Positions 7,212 through 16,852 of a stretch of 64,000 nt of DNA are shown one piece after another. Each line of letters begins with the position of its first letter. Positions within the stretch are counted from its first letter, which is position 1. The stretch lies in the NCBI RefSeq assembly GCF_002008165.1, contig NZ_MRDM01000017.1, positions 124,749-188,748 on the forward strand, given 5' to 3'. Origin of the DNA: Rhizobium laguerreae. Lineage in GTDB: Bacteria > Pseudomonadota > Alphaproteobacteria > Rhizobiales > Rhizobiaceae. The notes beneath the pieces are model-generated. The model was not told the origin of the DNA. It did not search any database and was given only the letters and a program-made list of their open reading frames with translations. A program made the translations under genes and the position numbers.

Positions 7212-10201
7212 GCGGCGTGAACCGTATCGCCGGCAAGGGGCGCCTGACACCGGCCAGAACCGCGCGCTTCAGCTTCGACGGCAAGAGCTATACAGCGCTC
7301 GAAGGCGATACCGTCGCCTCGGCGCTGATCGCCAATGGCGTGCATCTTGTCGGTCGTTCGTTCAAATATCACCGGGCCCGGGGCATTCTGTCGGCAGGCG
7401 CCGAGGAGCCGAATGCGCTTATCGACGTTTCCCGCGATACGGCGCGCAAACAGCCGAACGTGCGCGCCACCGTGCAGGAAGTCTTCGACGGCATGATCGT
7501 CAGCTCGCAGAACCGCTGGCCCTCGCTTGCCTTCGACATCGGCGCGGTCAACAACCTGATGTCGCCGTTCTTCGCGGCCGGTTTCTACTACAAGACCTTC
7601 ATGTGGCCGCGCGCCGCATGGAAACACGTCTATGAACCATTCATCCGCCGCGCCGCCGGCCTCGGCGTCGCGCCGACGGAGGAGGATCCGGACCACTATG
7701 CCAGCCGCTATGCGCATTGCGACGTGCTGGTGGTCGGCGCCGGCGTGGCCGGGCTTTCGGCGGCGCTGGCTGCGGCCGAGACCGGTGCCCGGGTGATCCT
7801 TTGCGACGAGCAGGCGGAAGCGGGCGGCGCATTGCGTTACGGCGCCAGCATCAGGATCGACGGCGAGGACGGCAATAGCTGGGCGCAGAAGACCGTGGCG
7901 CGGCTGAAGGCGATGGACAATGTCGAGGTGCTGGTCCGCACGACAGCTTTCGGCTACTACAACCACAATTTCGTCGGTCTTGCCGAGCGCGTCACCGATC
8001 ATATCGCCAAACCTACCCGCGATCTGCCGCGCGAGCGGCTTTGGCAGGTCCGGGCGAAGCGCGTGATCCTTGCCACCGGTGCGATCGAGCGGCACATGGT
8101 ATTTCCGAACAACGACCGGCCGGGCATCATGCTCGCCTCGGCGGGGCGGATGTATCTCAATCATTACGGCGTCGCCGTCGGGACCAAGGTCGGCATCTAC
8201 ACGGCGCATGATTCGGCCTACGAGGCGGCCTTCGATCTGAAACGATCGGGTGTTTCGATTGCCGCGATCGTCGATAGCAGGCAGGCGCCGGGAGCGGCAG
8301 TGCTGGCGGAGGCGCGTGCGCTCGGCATCGATGTTCTGGCCGGCCAATCGGTCGTCAACACGTCGGGGCGGCTGCGCATCTCGTCGATGACGGTGGCTCG
8401 CAACGGCGGCAGTTCGCCGCGCAAGATCGCGGTCGATGCGCTGCTGGTTTCGGCCGGCTGGACGCCGTCCGTCCATCTGTTCTCGCAGTCGCGCGGCAAA
8501 GTGGCCTTCGATGCAGAAAGCCAGCGTTTCCTGCCCGGCTCCTATGCGCAGGACTGCCTCTCGGTCGGCGCCTGCAACGGCACCGACGATCTGCAGCGGA
8601 CGATCGAGGAATCGCTTGCCGCCGGCGAGCTGATGGCACAGGCCACCGGCAGAAGCAGCGGCGAGAAGATCGCAATTTCGGCCGAGCAGGCTTATGACTG
8701 GACGGGCGGCATGATCGGCGCTGCCGAAGGCGCCGGGCCGAAGACCAACGCCAAGGCCTTCATCGATTTCCAGCACGACGTCTGCGCCAAGGATATTCGC
8801 CTTGCCGTGCGCGAGGGCATGCATTCGATCGAGCATATCAAGCGCTTCACGACCAACGGTATGGCCTCGGACCAAGGCAAGCTCTCCAACATGCATGGCC
8901 TGGCGATTGCCGCCGAAATGCTCGGCAAGGAAATCCCGCAGGTCGGGCTCACCACTTTCCGTGCGCCCTATACGCCGGTCACCTATGGTACGCTGGTCGG
9001 CCATTCGCGCGGAGAGCTGTTCGATCCGACACGCAAGACGCCGCTGCACGGCTGGGAAGAAGCTCATGGCGCGGTCTTCGAGGATGTCGGCAACTGGAAG
9101 CGCGCCTGGTTCTATCCGCAGGCCGGCGAGAGCATGCACCAGGCGGTGGCTCGCGAATGCCGGACGGCACGCGAGGCGGCTGGCATCTTCGACGCCTCGA
9201 CGCTCGGCAAGATCGAGGTGGTGGGGCCGGATGCGGCGGAGTTCCTCAACCTCATCTACACCAATGCCTGGGATACGCTGAAGCCCGGCAAGGCCCGCTA
9301 CGGCATCATGACCCGCGAGGATGGCTTCGTTTATGACGATGGCGTTGTCGGACGCCTGGCGGACGACCGTTTCCATGTGACGACGACGACCGGCGGTGCG
9401 CCGCGCGTTCTCCATCACATGGAAGACTACCTGCAGACGGAATTCCCGCATCTGAAGGTATGGCTGACCTCGGTAACCGAACAATGGGCTGTCATCGCCG
9501 TGCAGGGGCCGAAGGCGCGCGAGATCGTCGCGCCGCTGGTCGAAGGCCTCGATCTTTCGAGCGAGGCATTCCCGCATATGAGCGTTGCCGAGTGCACGGT
9601 CTGTGGCGTGCCGGCGCGGCTCTTCCGCGTCTCTTTCACCGGCGAAACCGGCTTCGAAATCAATGTGCCGGCCGACTACGGCCAGTCGGTACTCGAAGCG
9701 GTCTGGTCCAATGCCGAGCCGCTCGGCGCCTGCGTCTACGGAACGGAGACGATGCACGTTCTTCGCGCCGAGAAAGGCTACATCATCGTCGGGCAGGATA
9801 CGGATGGGACGGTGACGCCCGATGACGCCGGGCTTTCCTGGGCTGTTTCGAAGAAAAAGACGGATTTCGTCGGCATTCGCGGACTGAAGCGGCCGGATCT
9901 CGTCAAGGACGGGCGCAAACAGCTCGTCGGCCTCGTCACCAAGGACCCGAAGCTGGTGCTCGAGGAAGGCGCGCAGATCGTCGCGAGCCCGAACGAGCCG
10001 AAGCCAATGACCATGCTCGGCCATGTCACATCTGCCTATTGGTCGGAAAATTGCGGCCGGTCGATCGCGTTTGCGCTCGTCGCCGGCGGCCGGGCGCGGA
10101 TGGGCGAGACGCTCTATGTGCCGATGCCGGACCGGACGATCGCCGTCGAAGTGACGGATCTGGTATTCTTTGACAAGGAAGGGGGCCGCATCCATGGCTG
10201 A
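7208..10201 (+). CDS. soxA: Sarcosine oxidase alpha subunit
   Basis: This 997-residue large subunit has full family length. An N-terminal ferredoxin-like (Fer2_4) domain at about 15-110 carries LVGRSFKYHRARGI. A pyridine-nucleotide-disulphide oxidoreductase region starts at about 170 with VLVVGAGVAGLSAA and continues to about 480. The SoxA middle domain follows, then a C-terminal GcvT-like aminomethyltransferase domain (about 610-990, with FTGETGFEINVP) that handles tetrahydrofolate. Together with SoxB it forms the carbon tunnel and flavin centres. It overlaps soxD at the start and soxG at the end, consistent with stoichiometric assembly. A very long open frame lies on the opposite strand but has no recognisable protein. 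Confidence 0.96.
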   Translation: MSGVNRIAGKGRLTPARTARFSFDGKSYTALEGDTVASALIANGVHLVGRSFKYHRARGILSAGAEEPNALIDVSRDTARKQPNVRATVQEVFDGMIVSSQNRWPSLAFDIGAVNNLMSPFFAAGFYYKTFMWPRAAWKHVYEPFIRRAAGLGVAPTEEDPDHYASRYAHCDVLVVGAGVAGLSAALAAAETGARVILCDEQAEAGGALRYGASIRIDGEDGNSWAQKTVARLKAMDNVEVLVRTTAFGYYNHNFVGLAERVTDHIAKPTRDLPRERLWQVRAKRVILATGAIERHMVFPNNDRPGIMLASAGRMYLNHYGVAVGTKVGIYTAHDSAYEAAFDLKRSGVSIAAIVDSRQAPGAAVLAEARALGIDVLAGQSVVNTSGRLRISSMTVARNGGSSPRKIAVDALLVSAGWTPSVHLFSQSRGKVAFDAESQRFLPGSYAQDCLSVGACNGTDDLQRTIEESLAAGELMAQATGRSSGEKIAISAEQAYDWTGGMIGAAEGAGPKTNAKAFIDFQHDVCAKDIRLAVREGMHSIEHIKRFTTNGMASDQGKLSNMHGLAIAAEMLGKEIPQVGLTTFRAPYTPVTYGTLVGHSRGELFDPTRKTPLHGWEEAHGAVFEDVGNWKRAWFYPQAGESMHQAVARECRTAREAAGIFDASTLGKIEVVGPDAAEFLNLIYTNAWDTLKPGKARYGIMTREDGFVYDDGVVGRLADDRFHVTTTTGGAPRVLHHMEDYLQTEFPHLKVWLTSVTEQWAVIAVQGPKAREIVAPLVEGLDLSSEAFPHMSVAECTVCGVPARLFRVSFTGETGFEINVPADYGQSVLEAVWSNAEPLGACVYGTETMHVLRAEKGYIIVGQDTDGTVTPDDAGLSWAVSKKKTDFVGIRGLKRPDLVKDGRKQLVGLVTKDPKLVLEEGAQIVASPNEPKPMTMLGHVTSAYWSENCGRSIAFALVAGGRARMGETLYVPMPDRTIAVEVTDLVFFDKEGGRIHG

Positions 10202-10742
10202 TGTCGCAATTCGCAAACCGGCGCTTGCCGGACGTTTCGGCGGCTCCGCAGCGGTGCGGCTGACGACCGCTCCCACTGCCAGCCGGGTGGCGCTGCGCGC
10301 GCCGGCGGAATCGCTTGCAGCACTTTCCTCTGCTCTCGGCCTGGCGCTGCCGGATGCCCCGAAGACATCCGGCCGGGCCGGCGCCCGATCGGCGCTCTGG
10401 ATTGGGCCGGACGAGTGGTTGGTGATCGACGAGGCCGGCGCCGATCTGATGGCAACACTTTCCGGTGCCGGCACGCTGCATTCGGCGACCGACGTTTCCC
10501 ACCGCAATGTCGCGATCATCGTCTCGGGACCGGGTTCGGAGGCGACGCTTTCGGCCGGTTGCCCGCAGGATCTGTCGCTTTCTTCCTTTCCGGTAGGGGC
10601 TGCATCGCGCACGGTGTTCGGCAAAGCGGAAATCGTTCTTTTCCGTACGGAAGAAGACACGTTCCGAGTGGAGTGCTGGCGGTCGTTTTCGGATTATGTC
10701 TTCGGGCTGCTGAACGAGGCGGCTGAAGACGCGGGGCACTGA
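10194..10742 (+). CDS. soxG: Sarcosine oxidase gamma subunit
   Basis: The 182-residue gamma subunit has a GcvT-like fold and completes the alpha-beta-gamma-delta tetramer. Typical segments are LWIGPDEWLVID and ATDVSHRNVAIIVSG, with a C-terminal FRVECWRSFSDYVFGLL. The ATG at 10194 lies within the end of soxA and has a GGAAGGGGG leader; an upstream in-frame ATG at 10170 would deepen the overlap and is less likely. It is the last sox gene; the next gene starts 43 bases later with its own ribosome-binding site. Confidence 0.94.
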   Translation: MADVAIRKPALAGRFGGSAAVRLTTAPTASRVALRAPAESLAALSSALGLALPDAPKTSGRAGARSALWIGPDEWLVIDEAGADLMATLSGAGTLHSATDVSHRNVAIIVSGPGSEATLSAGCPQDLSLSSFPVGAASRTVFGKAEIVLFRTEEDTFRVECWRSFSDYVFGLLNEAAEDAGH

Positions 10743-10785
10743 GTCTCAGCCATCGCGGGCGTTTGCTCATTCAAGGAGTAAGCGA

Positions 10786-11184
10786 ATGCTGCACCATGCC
10801 TCCCTCGGCGTTTCCGACATCGAGTGGTCTGCGGCATTTTACGATGCCGCCCTCGCCGCGCTCGGTTATGTCAGGGTCTGGGACGATATCAGGCCGGGAC
10901 AAACGGGGCAGGCCGTCGGCTACGGCCTTCCCGGCGGCGGAGATAAACTGGCGATCAAGCATCGCCCGGATGGCCAGCGTGCGCCCGGTCCCGGCTTTCA
11001 TCTCGCATTTGCTGCTCCGAATCGGCAGGCGGTCGATCGGTTTCATGCGGCGGCAATCGCGCATGGCGGCAGTGACAATGGCCGCCCCGGCCTGCGGCCC
11101 CATTACGGTGAACACTATTATGCTGCGTTCGTCATGGATCTCGACGGACACGCTCTCGAAGCCGTGTTCAATTCAGCCGAGTAA
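10786..11184 (+). CDS. VOC-family (glyoxalase/bleomycin-resistance-like) protein
   Basis: This 132-residue single-domain vicinal-oxygen-chelate protein has the opening HHASLGVSDIEWSAAFYDAALAALGY, and the C-terminal YYAAFVMDLDGHALEAVFN carries the second metal-side motif. Such proteins act as metal-dependent lyases, isomerases, dioxygenases or binding proteins; the substrate cannot be read here. An AAGGAG site lies 7 bases before the ATG. It follows the sox operon in the same direction and may be co-transcribed, but a link with sarcosine use is only positional. Confidence 0.85.
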   Translation: MLHHASLGVSDIEWSAAFYDAALAALGYVRVWDDIRPGQTGQAVGYGLPGGGDKLAIKHRPDGQRAPGPGFHLAFAAPNRQAVDRFHAAAIAHGGSDNGRPGLRPHYGEHYYAAFVMDLDGHALEAVFNSAE

Positions 11185-11199
11185 CAAAAGCAGTCTTGT

Positions 11200-11688
11200 T
11201 CAGACGTCCTCGGGACGGTCCTTCGGGTCGAATTGGATGATGGTGATCCATTTTGCCGTCAGCGCCGGCTTCTTCTCGTTTTCGATCTCGATCGTGACGT
11301 CATAGGTGGTCATCAGCATGCCGGCGCCGCGGAAGCGGGCTTCGGAAAGCAGGAACCGGCCGCGGACACGGGCGCCGCTTTTCACCGGCGTCATGAAGCG
11401 GACGCGATCGAAGCCGTAATTGATGCCGAGGGTCTGTTCGCGCACTTTCGGCAGGCAGTTGTAGTTCATCGTCGACAGCAGAGACAGGGTCAGGAAGCCG
11501 TGGGCGATGGTACCGCCGAACGGGCTCTCGGCCGCCGCGCGCTCAGGATCGACGTGGATGAACTGATGGTCGTCGGTCGCCGACGCGAAGGCGTCGATCA
11601 TCGTCTGGTCGACGGTGACCCAATCCGAAAGGCCCGTCTCCATGCCGATCAATCCCCGCACGTCGGAGAGAGAAATTTCCGTGACCAT
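11200..11688 (-). CDS. NodN/MaoC-like (R)-specific enoyl hydratase family protein
   Basis: This 162-residue hotdog-fold protein has the hydratase-2 active-site pattern DDHQFIHVDPERAA...SPFGGTIAHGF at about 55-85. Members hydrate 2-enoyl-CoA thioesters, and the family includes the nodulation protein NodN. The YGFDRVRFMTPVKSG stretch is typical of the NodN-like branch. It converges on the VOC gene with a 15-base gap. There are no nod or fatty-acid genes nearby, so I would not call it a nodulation gene; a housekeeping acyl-CoA role is likelier. Confidence 0.88.
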   Translation of the reverse strand: MVTEISLSDVRGLIGMETGLSDWVTVDQTMIDAFASATDDHQFIHVDPERAAAESPFGGTIAHGFLTLSLLSTMNYNCLPKVREQTLGINYGFDRVRFMTPVKSGARVRGRFLLSEARFRGAGMLMTTYDVTIEIENEKKPALTAKWITIIQFDPKDRPEDV

Positions 11689-11778
11689 GAATTCCTCGTG
11701 AAATAAGCCGCCGCGGCAAAGCCTTATCGTGCATTTGTGACGATTGCGACAAGGATTTGCGCAAGCGAGGGGAGGCGA

Positions 11779-13755
11779 TCAATTTTCTACGAAAAAGGCA
11801 ATCGAGCGCGGCCCAACGGTTGCGCGGCCACCGGGTTTCTTCGCTCCATCCGGGGTCAACTGGCGCCAGCCCGGTTCGCCCTCAGAAGGCAGCGTGAAAA
11901 ATTGGCGGCTTCCCGAGCGGTTGAAAAGCACGCCAAGCCGGGTTTGCCTGCCGCGAGCGGAACGGTCACCGGTCGATAGCAGCATGCCGAGGGTGGAGAG
12001 CGACGGCGTCTCCCATTCGGCAACGGTCATCGGCTCGCCGGAGAGCGAAATCCATTCGACATCGCCGTTTCCTGACAGGAAGTCCCTTTCGGAGAAGACG
12101 GTGAAGCGGCGCCGCAGCCCCGCAACGAAGGCGGTGTGGGCGATGAGATCCCCGTCCAACGCTTTCCAGTCCAGCCAGGTGATCTCGTTATCCTGGCAAT
12201 AGGCGTTGTTGTTGCCGTGCTGGCTGCGGCCGCCCTCGTCGCCCGCCGTCAGCATGATGCTGCCGCGGGTGGCAAAAAGCGTTGAGATCAGCGCCATCAC
12301 ATCGTCCCGGCGGCGCTTGCGGATCGTCGGGTAGACGGTTTCGCCTTCGACACCATTGTTCCAGGAATGGTTCTCGTTATGGCCGTCGCGATTGTGTTCG
12401 CCGTTGGCGTCGTTGTGCTTTCCGGTATAGGAGACGAGATCGATCAGCGTGAAGCCGTCATGGGCGGCGAGGAAATTGACGCTGCGCGTTTCCCGGCCGT
12501 CGTTGCGCGAGAAGATGTCGGAGGAGCCGGCGAGTGCGGTTGCCAGCGCGCCGGTCTTCCAATCGTCGCCGCGCCAGTAGCAGCGCAGGTCGTCGCGAAC
12601 CCGGTCGTTCCATTCAAGGAAGGGCGGCGGGAAATTGCCGAGCTGGTAACCGCCGGGGCCAATATCCCAGGGTTCGGCGATCATGATCCGGTCGGCAAGC
12701 ACATCGTCGGAGAGGATCGCGGCCAGTGTTCCGTCGCGTTCAAAACCCGTCGCGGTGCGGCCGAGCACCGGGGCGAGATCGAAGCGAAAACCGTCGACGC
12801 CGGCGTTGAGCACGAAATGGCGCAGGCTGTCGATGACGAGGCGGCGGACTTCAGAATGATCGCAGGCGAGCGTGTTGCCGGTGCCTGTGTCGTTGACGAG
12901 TTCGCCCGGGCAATTCTGAGCGTGGCGATAATAATGCAGGTTGTCGAGGCCGCGCAGCGACAGCGTCGCGCCGTAACGGTCGCTCTCGCCGGTATGATTG
13001 AAGACGAGGTCGAGGATGACGGCGATACCTTCGGCGTGGAGGGCCGCGACCGTCTCGCGCAGCTCCGTCATGCCGCCGGGGACGAGCCGCGGATCGAGCG
13101 CCATGAAGGCGACGGGATTGTAGCCCCAACCGTTGGTGAGGCCGAGCGGCGGCAGATGGCGTTCGTCGATCCAGGCGGTGATCGGCATCAGTTCGACAGC
13201 GTCGACACCGATCCGCTTCAGATGTGCGACGACGGAGGGATGGGCAAGCGCTGCGACCGTGCCGCGTTGAGCCTCCGGTACGTCGGGATGAAGAATGGTG
13301 AAGGGCCGCACCGCCACCTCATAGATAAAGCCGCCCGGCTTGAACAGCGGCTTGCCGATCGCGGCTCGGGTATCCGTGGTGACAATCACCTTCGGCATCA
13401 GATCCTGGCTGTCCTCGCCATAGATGCCGAGGCGGGGATCGTAGCGGAACGGCCTGTCGATCTCCTTGGCGTAGGGATCGATCAGCAGTTTGGAAGGATC
13501 GTACCAGAGGCCGTTATCGGGCGCATAGATACCGTCGGCGCGATAGCCGTAGCGCGCGCCCTCCTTCAGTCCGTCGACAAAGAGACGATGGAAGTAGTTG
13601 CTGTCGCGCGCCATCGGCAGGCGCGCGAATTCCCTGTGGCCGTCATCCTCGAAGAGGCAGAGTTCGATTTGTGCGGCATGATGCGACCACACGGCAAATT
13701 CGACGCCGGTCTCGAAGACGATCGCGCCGGCCTGCGCCGAACTGCTTCCCCGCAT
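11779..13755 (-). CDS. glgX: Glycogen debranching enzyme
   Basis: This 658-residue GH13 isoamylase-type enzyme hydrolyses alpha-1,6 branches of limit dextrins during glycogen breakdown. A CBM48-like N terminus is followed by the GH13 barrel. Catalytic-region motifs are LDLVFNHTGE (region I), GFRFDLAPVLGR (nucleophile region II), IAEPWD (acid/base region III) and FLAAHDGFTLIDLVSY (region IV). Neopullulanase-like ELMPITAW and NGWGYNPVAF segments are present. It is the last gene of the glg operon, 13 bases after pgm, and has a GGGGGGAAAC leader before the ATG. Confidence 0.95.
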   Translation of the reverse strand: MRGSSSAQAGAIVFETGVEFAVWSHHAAQIELCLFEDDGHREFARLPMARDSNYFHRLFVDGLKEGARYGYRADGIYAPDNGLWYDPSKLLIDPYAKEIDRPFRYDPRLGIYGEDSQDLMPKVIVTTDTRAAIGKPLFKPGGFIYEVAVRPFTILHPDVPEAQRGTVAALAHPSVVAHLKRIGVDAVELMPITAWIDERHLPPLGLTNGWGYNPVAFMALDPRLVPGGMTELRETVAALHAEGIAVILDLVFNHTGESDRYGATLSLRGLDNLHYYRHAQNCPGELVNDTGTGNTLACDHSEVRRLVIDSLRHFVLNAGVDGFRFDLAPVLGRTATGFERDGTLAAILSDDVLADRIMIAEPWDIGPGGYQLGNFPPPFLEWNDRVRDDLRCYWRGDDWKTGALATALAGSSDIFSRNDGRETRSVNFLAAHDGFTLIDLVSYTGKHNDANGEHNRDGHNENHSWNNGVEGETVYPTIRKRRRDDVMALISTLFATRGSIMLTAGDEGGRSQHGNNNAYCQDNEITWLDWKALDGDLIAHTAFVAGLRRRFTVFSERDFLSGNGDVEWISLSGEPMTVAEWETPSLSTLGMLLSTGDRSARGRQTRLGVLFNRSGSRQFFTLPSEGEPGWRQLTPDGAKKPGGRATVGPRSIAFFVEN

Positions 13756-13768
13756 GTTTCCCCCCGGA

Positions 13769-15400
13769 TCAGGTGATCACGGTTGGCGCATCGCGTCCCG
13801 TGCGTTCACGAATGCTGGCTATGCTTTCGGCGGCGGCGATCAGATCGGCGAGCGCTTCCTGCGTTTCGATGTTGTGGCGAGTCGAATCCGGCTCGTAGCG
13901 CTCGATATAGACACGCAAGGTTGCGCCAGACGTGCCGGTGCCGGACAGGCGAAAGACGACGCGCGAACCGCCCTCGAAGAGCACACGGACACCTTGGTGG
14001 TCACTCACCGATTTGTCGATCGGATCGTGGTAGGCGAAGTCGTCCGCCTTCTCCACCTTCAGGCTGCCGAAGCTCTTGCCGGGCAGGGTGGGAAGCTGGC
14101 TGCGGAGATTATCCACCAGGCCGTTCGCCGCATCGGTGTCGAGGCCTTCGTAATCATGGCGCGAATAATAATTGCGGCCGTAGGTCTGCCAGTGCTGGGT
14201 GACGATATCGGCGACGCTCTCGCCGCGCACGGCAAGAATGTTCAGCCATAGCAGCACGGCCCAGAGGCCATCCTTTTCGCGGACGTGACTGGAGCCGGTG
14301 CCGGAGCTTTCCTCACCGCAGATCGTCGCCATGCCGGCGTCGAGCAGGTTGCCGAAGAACTTCCAGCCGGTCGGCGTCTCGTACATGCCGATGCCGCGCT
14401 TTTCGGCGACGCGGTCGGCAGCACCCGATGTCGGCATCGAACGGGCGATGCCGGCAAGGCCGCCGGAATAGCCGGGGGCGAGATTGGCGTTGGCGGCAAG
14501 GATCGCCAGGCTGTCGGAAGGCGTGACAAAGATGCCGCGGCCGATAATGAGATTGCGGTCGCCGTCGCCGTCGGAAGCGGCGCCGAAATCGGGCGCGTCA
14601 TCGCCCATCATCTCATCGAAGAGCTCCTTGCAGTGCACCGGGTTCGGGTCCGGGTGATGGCCGCCGAAATCCGGCAGCGGCATGAAATTGCGCACCGAAC
14701 CCGAGGGAGCGCCGAGACGATTTTCGAAGATTTCCTTGGCATAGGGGCCGGTGACGGCGCTCATCCCATCGAAGGCAATGCGGAAGCCGAGGCTGATCAG
14801 ATTGCGGATGGCGCCGAAATCGAACAGCTCTTCCATCAGCGCGGCATAGTCCTCGACCGGGTCGATGACCGAGAGAATCGTGCCGCCGGGAAGCTCGTCC
14901 TTGCCGATGCGGTCGAGATTGACGTCGGCGAAATCGGCGATCTTGTAGCTGTCGATCGTCTTGGAGCGCGCATAGATCGCGTCGGTGATCTTTTCCGGCG
15001 CCGGGCCGCCATTGTTGATGTTGTATTTGATGCCGAAATCTTCGGTCGGGCCGCCGGGATTGTGGCTGGCGGAGAGGATGATGCCGCCGAAAGCCTTGTA
15101 TTTGCGGATGATGTGAGAGGCGGCCGGCGTCGACAGAATACCGCCCTTGCCGACCATGACCTTGCCGAAGCCATTGGCCGCGGCCATCTTGACCGCCTTC
15201 TGGATGACTTCGCGATTATAGTAGCGTCCGTCGCCGCCGATGACGAGGCACTTGCCCTGGTAGCCTTCCAGCGAATCGAAGATCGACTGGATGAAGTTCT
15301 CCGCATAGTTCGGCTGCTGGAAGACCGGAACCTTCTTGCGCAGGCCCGACGTGCCGGGTTTCTGGTCCAGATAGGGGGTGGTGGAGACGGACTTGATCAT
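13769..15400 (-). CDS. pgm: Phosphoglucomutase
   Basis: This 543-residue alpha-D-phosphohexomutase interconverts glucose-1-P and glucose-6-P and so links glycogen to central metabolism. Motifs are the N-terminal TTPYLDQKPGTSGLRKK, the phosphoserine loop ILSASHNPGG at about 119-128, the Mg-binding SDGDGDRNLIIG, the sugar loop GEESSGTGSSHVREKDG and the C-terminal phosphate-binding RLSGTGTSGATLRVY. It is the long eukaryote-like PGM type, common in rhizobia. It begins 6 bases after the glgA stop. Confidence 0.96.
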   Translation of the reverse strand: MIKSVSTTPYLDQKPGTSGLRKKVPVFQQPNYAENFIQSIFDSLEGYQGKCLVIGGDGRYYNREVIQKAVKMAAANGFGKVMVGKGGILSTPAASHIIRKYKAFGGIILSASHNPGGPTEDFGIKYNINNGGPAPEKITDAIYARSKTIDSYKIADFADVNLDRIGKDELPGGTILSVIDPVEDYAALMEELFDFGAIRNLISLGFRIAFDGMSAVTGPYAKEIFENRLGAPSGSVRNFMPLPDFGGHHPDPNPVHCKELFDEMMGDDAPDFGAASDGDGDRNLIIGRGIFVTPSDSLAILAANANLAPGYSGGLAGIARSMPTSGAADRVAEKRGIGMYETPTGWKFFGNLLDAGMATICGEESSGTGSSHVREKDGLWAVLLWLNILAVRGESVADIVTQHWQTYGRNYYSRHDYEGLDTDAANGLVDNLRSQLPTLPGKSFGSLKVEKADDFAYHDPIDKSVSDHQGVRVLFEGGSRVVFRLSGTGTSGATLRVYIERYEPDSTRHNIETQEALADLIAAAESIASIRERTGRDAPTVIT

Positions 15401-15406
15401 TTTAGG

Positions 15407-16849
15407 TCACATGCCTTTCGAGACGAGGCTTGAATAGAGGGCAGCGTAGCGTTCGGCGCTCTTCTCCCAGGAGACATCCGATTTCATGCCCTGCTTTTGC
15501 AATTGGGTCCAGAGTTTTCGGTCCTGGTAAAAATGCATCGCACGGCGGATTGCCTGTAGCATGCCCGTTTCCGTCACGGGGGCAAATTGTATGCCGGTTG
15601 CGACTTTCGCTGCAAGTGCGGCGTGATTGGCGTCGATCACGGTATCATTCAACCCGCCGGTGCGGGCGACGATCGGCACGCAGCCGTAACGCAGGCCGTA
15701 AAGCTGGGTGAGGCCGCAGGGCTCAAAACGCGAGGGGATGATGATCGCGTCGCAGCCGGCCTGCATCAGGTGCGACATCGGCTCGTTATAGCCGATCGAG
15801 ACGCCGATGCGGCCGGGATGGCGGCTGGCGGAGGCGAGCAGCGCGCCTTCAAGCGCGGCTTCGCCGGAGCCGAGCACGACGAGCTTGCCGCCCATGGCGA
15901 CGATCTCATCGGCGACGTTGGCGACGATATCCATGCCCTTCTGCCAGGTAAGACGGCTGATGACGCAGAATATCGGGGCGTCGTCATTGTCGAGATGGAA
16001 GAATTCGGCGATCGAGCGACGGTTCTCCTCGCGGTTCTTCAGCGTCGTCGGGCCGTAATGGGTGTGGACGACCGGATCGGTCGCCGGGTTCCAGATATCG
16101 GTGTCGATGCCGTTGACGATGCCGTGCAGATCGTCGATGCGGCTGGCGATGACGCCCTCGAGCCCCATGCCGAATTCCGACGTCAGGATCTCATCGGCAT
16201 AGGTCGGGCTGACCGTCGTGATCGCATGGGCAGTCTGCAGGCCGCCCTTGAGGAAGCCGACAGTGCCGTAATATTCGATGCTTTCGGTGGCGAAGGCATG
16301 GGCAGGCAGGCGCAGGCCGGGAAAAATCTCGGAACCGAACTGGCCCTGGAAGGCAATGTTGTGGATGGTCAGCACGCTCGGCAGTTCCGGCGTCGGGTAG
16401 TAGCGCATATAGACCGACGTCAGCGCCGCCTGCCAGTCGTGGGTGTGGACGAGATCCGGCCGCCAGCCGGGCAGCAGACCGGCGGCGATCTCGGAGGCGG
16501 CAAGCGACAGAGCGGCGAAACGGCGCCAGTTGTCCGGATAGTCCTTGCCGAGTGGATCGAGATAGGGTCCGCCCGGCCTGTCGTAATAGGCCGGCGCATC
16601 GAGGATGAGCAGATCGAGCCCCTCGTGCTCAACCTCGAGCACGGTCGCCCGCTCACCGAGCAGGTCGGGGAATTCGAGCCTGACGACTGGGTCGCGAATG
16701 ACCTTCATGACGGCGGGATAGCCGGGCAGCAGGGTCTTGGTCTCGACCCCGAAGGCTTTCAGAGTAATCGGCAGGGCGCCGGACACATCGGCCAGACCCC
16801 CTGTCTTGATCAAAGGGAAGACTTCGGACGAAACCGAAAGAACTTTCAT
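15407..16849 (-). CDS. glgA: Glycogen synthase (ADP-glucose type)
   Basis: This 480-residue GT5 glycosyltransferase adds ADP-glucose units to the non-reducing end of glycogen. The ADP-glucose-binding KTGGLADVSGALP motif is at about 15-27. The acceptor-side VHTHDWQAALTSVYMRYY follows, then SRLTWQKGMD in the C-terminal Rossmann domain and the PSRFEPCGLTQLYGLRYG motif with paired glutamates. Full length. It starts 3 bases after glgC ends and ends just before pgm, showing one transcription unit. Confidence 0.97.
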   Translation of the reverse strand: MKVLSVSSEVFPLIKTGGLADVSGALPITLKAFGVETKTLLPGYPAVMKVIRDPVVRLEFPDLLGERATVLEVEHEGLDLLILDAPAYYDRPGGPYLDPLGKDYPDNWRRFAALSLAASEIAAGLLPGWRPDLVHTHDWQAALTSVYMRYYPTPELPSVLTIHNIAFQGQFGSEIFPGLRLPAHAFATESIEYYGTVGFLKGGLQTAHAITTVSPTYADEILTSEFGMGLEGVIASRIDDLHGIVNGIDTDIWNPATDPVVHTHYGPTTLKNREENRRSIAEFFHLDNDDAPIFCVISRLTWQKGMDIVANVADEIVAMGGKLVVLGSGEAALEGALLASASRHPGRIGVSIGYNEPMSHLMQAGCDAIIIPSRFEPCGLTQLYGLRYGCVPIVARTGGLNDTVIDANHAALAAKVATGIQFAPVTETGMLQAIRRAMHFYQDRKLWTQLQKQGMKSDVSWEKSAERYAALYSSLVSKGM

Positions 16850-16852
16850 ACG

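Noticed and set aside
7115..10660. A 1181-codon open frame on the minus strand
   Set aside because: It lies opposite soxD-soxA-soxG, has an Arg/Asp/His-rich composition typical of antisense of GC-rich genes and shows no recognisable domain.
11200..11688. Nodulation gene nodN
   Set aside because: NodN-like proteins are a broad MaoC hydratase family. No other nod gene or nod-box is seen here, so a symbiosis role is not supported.
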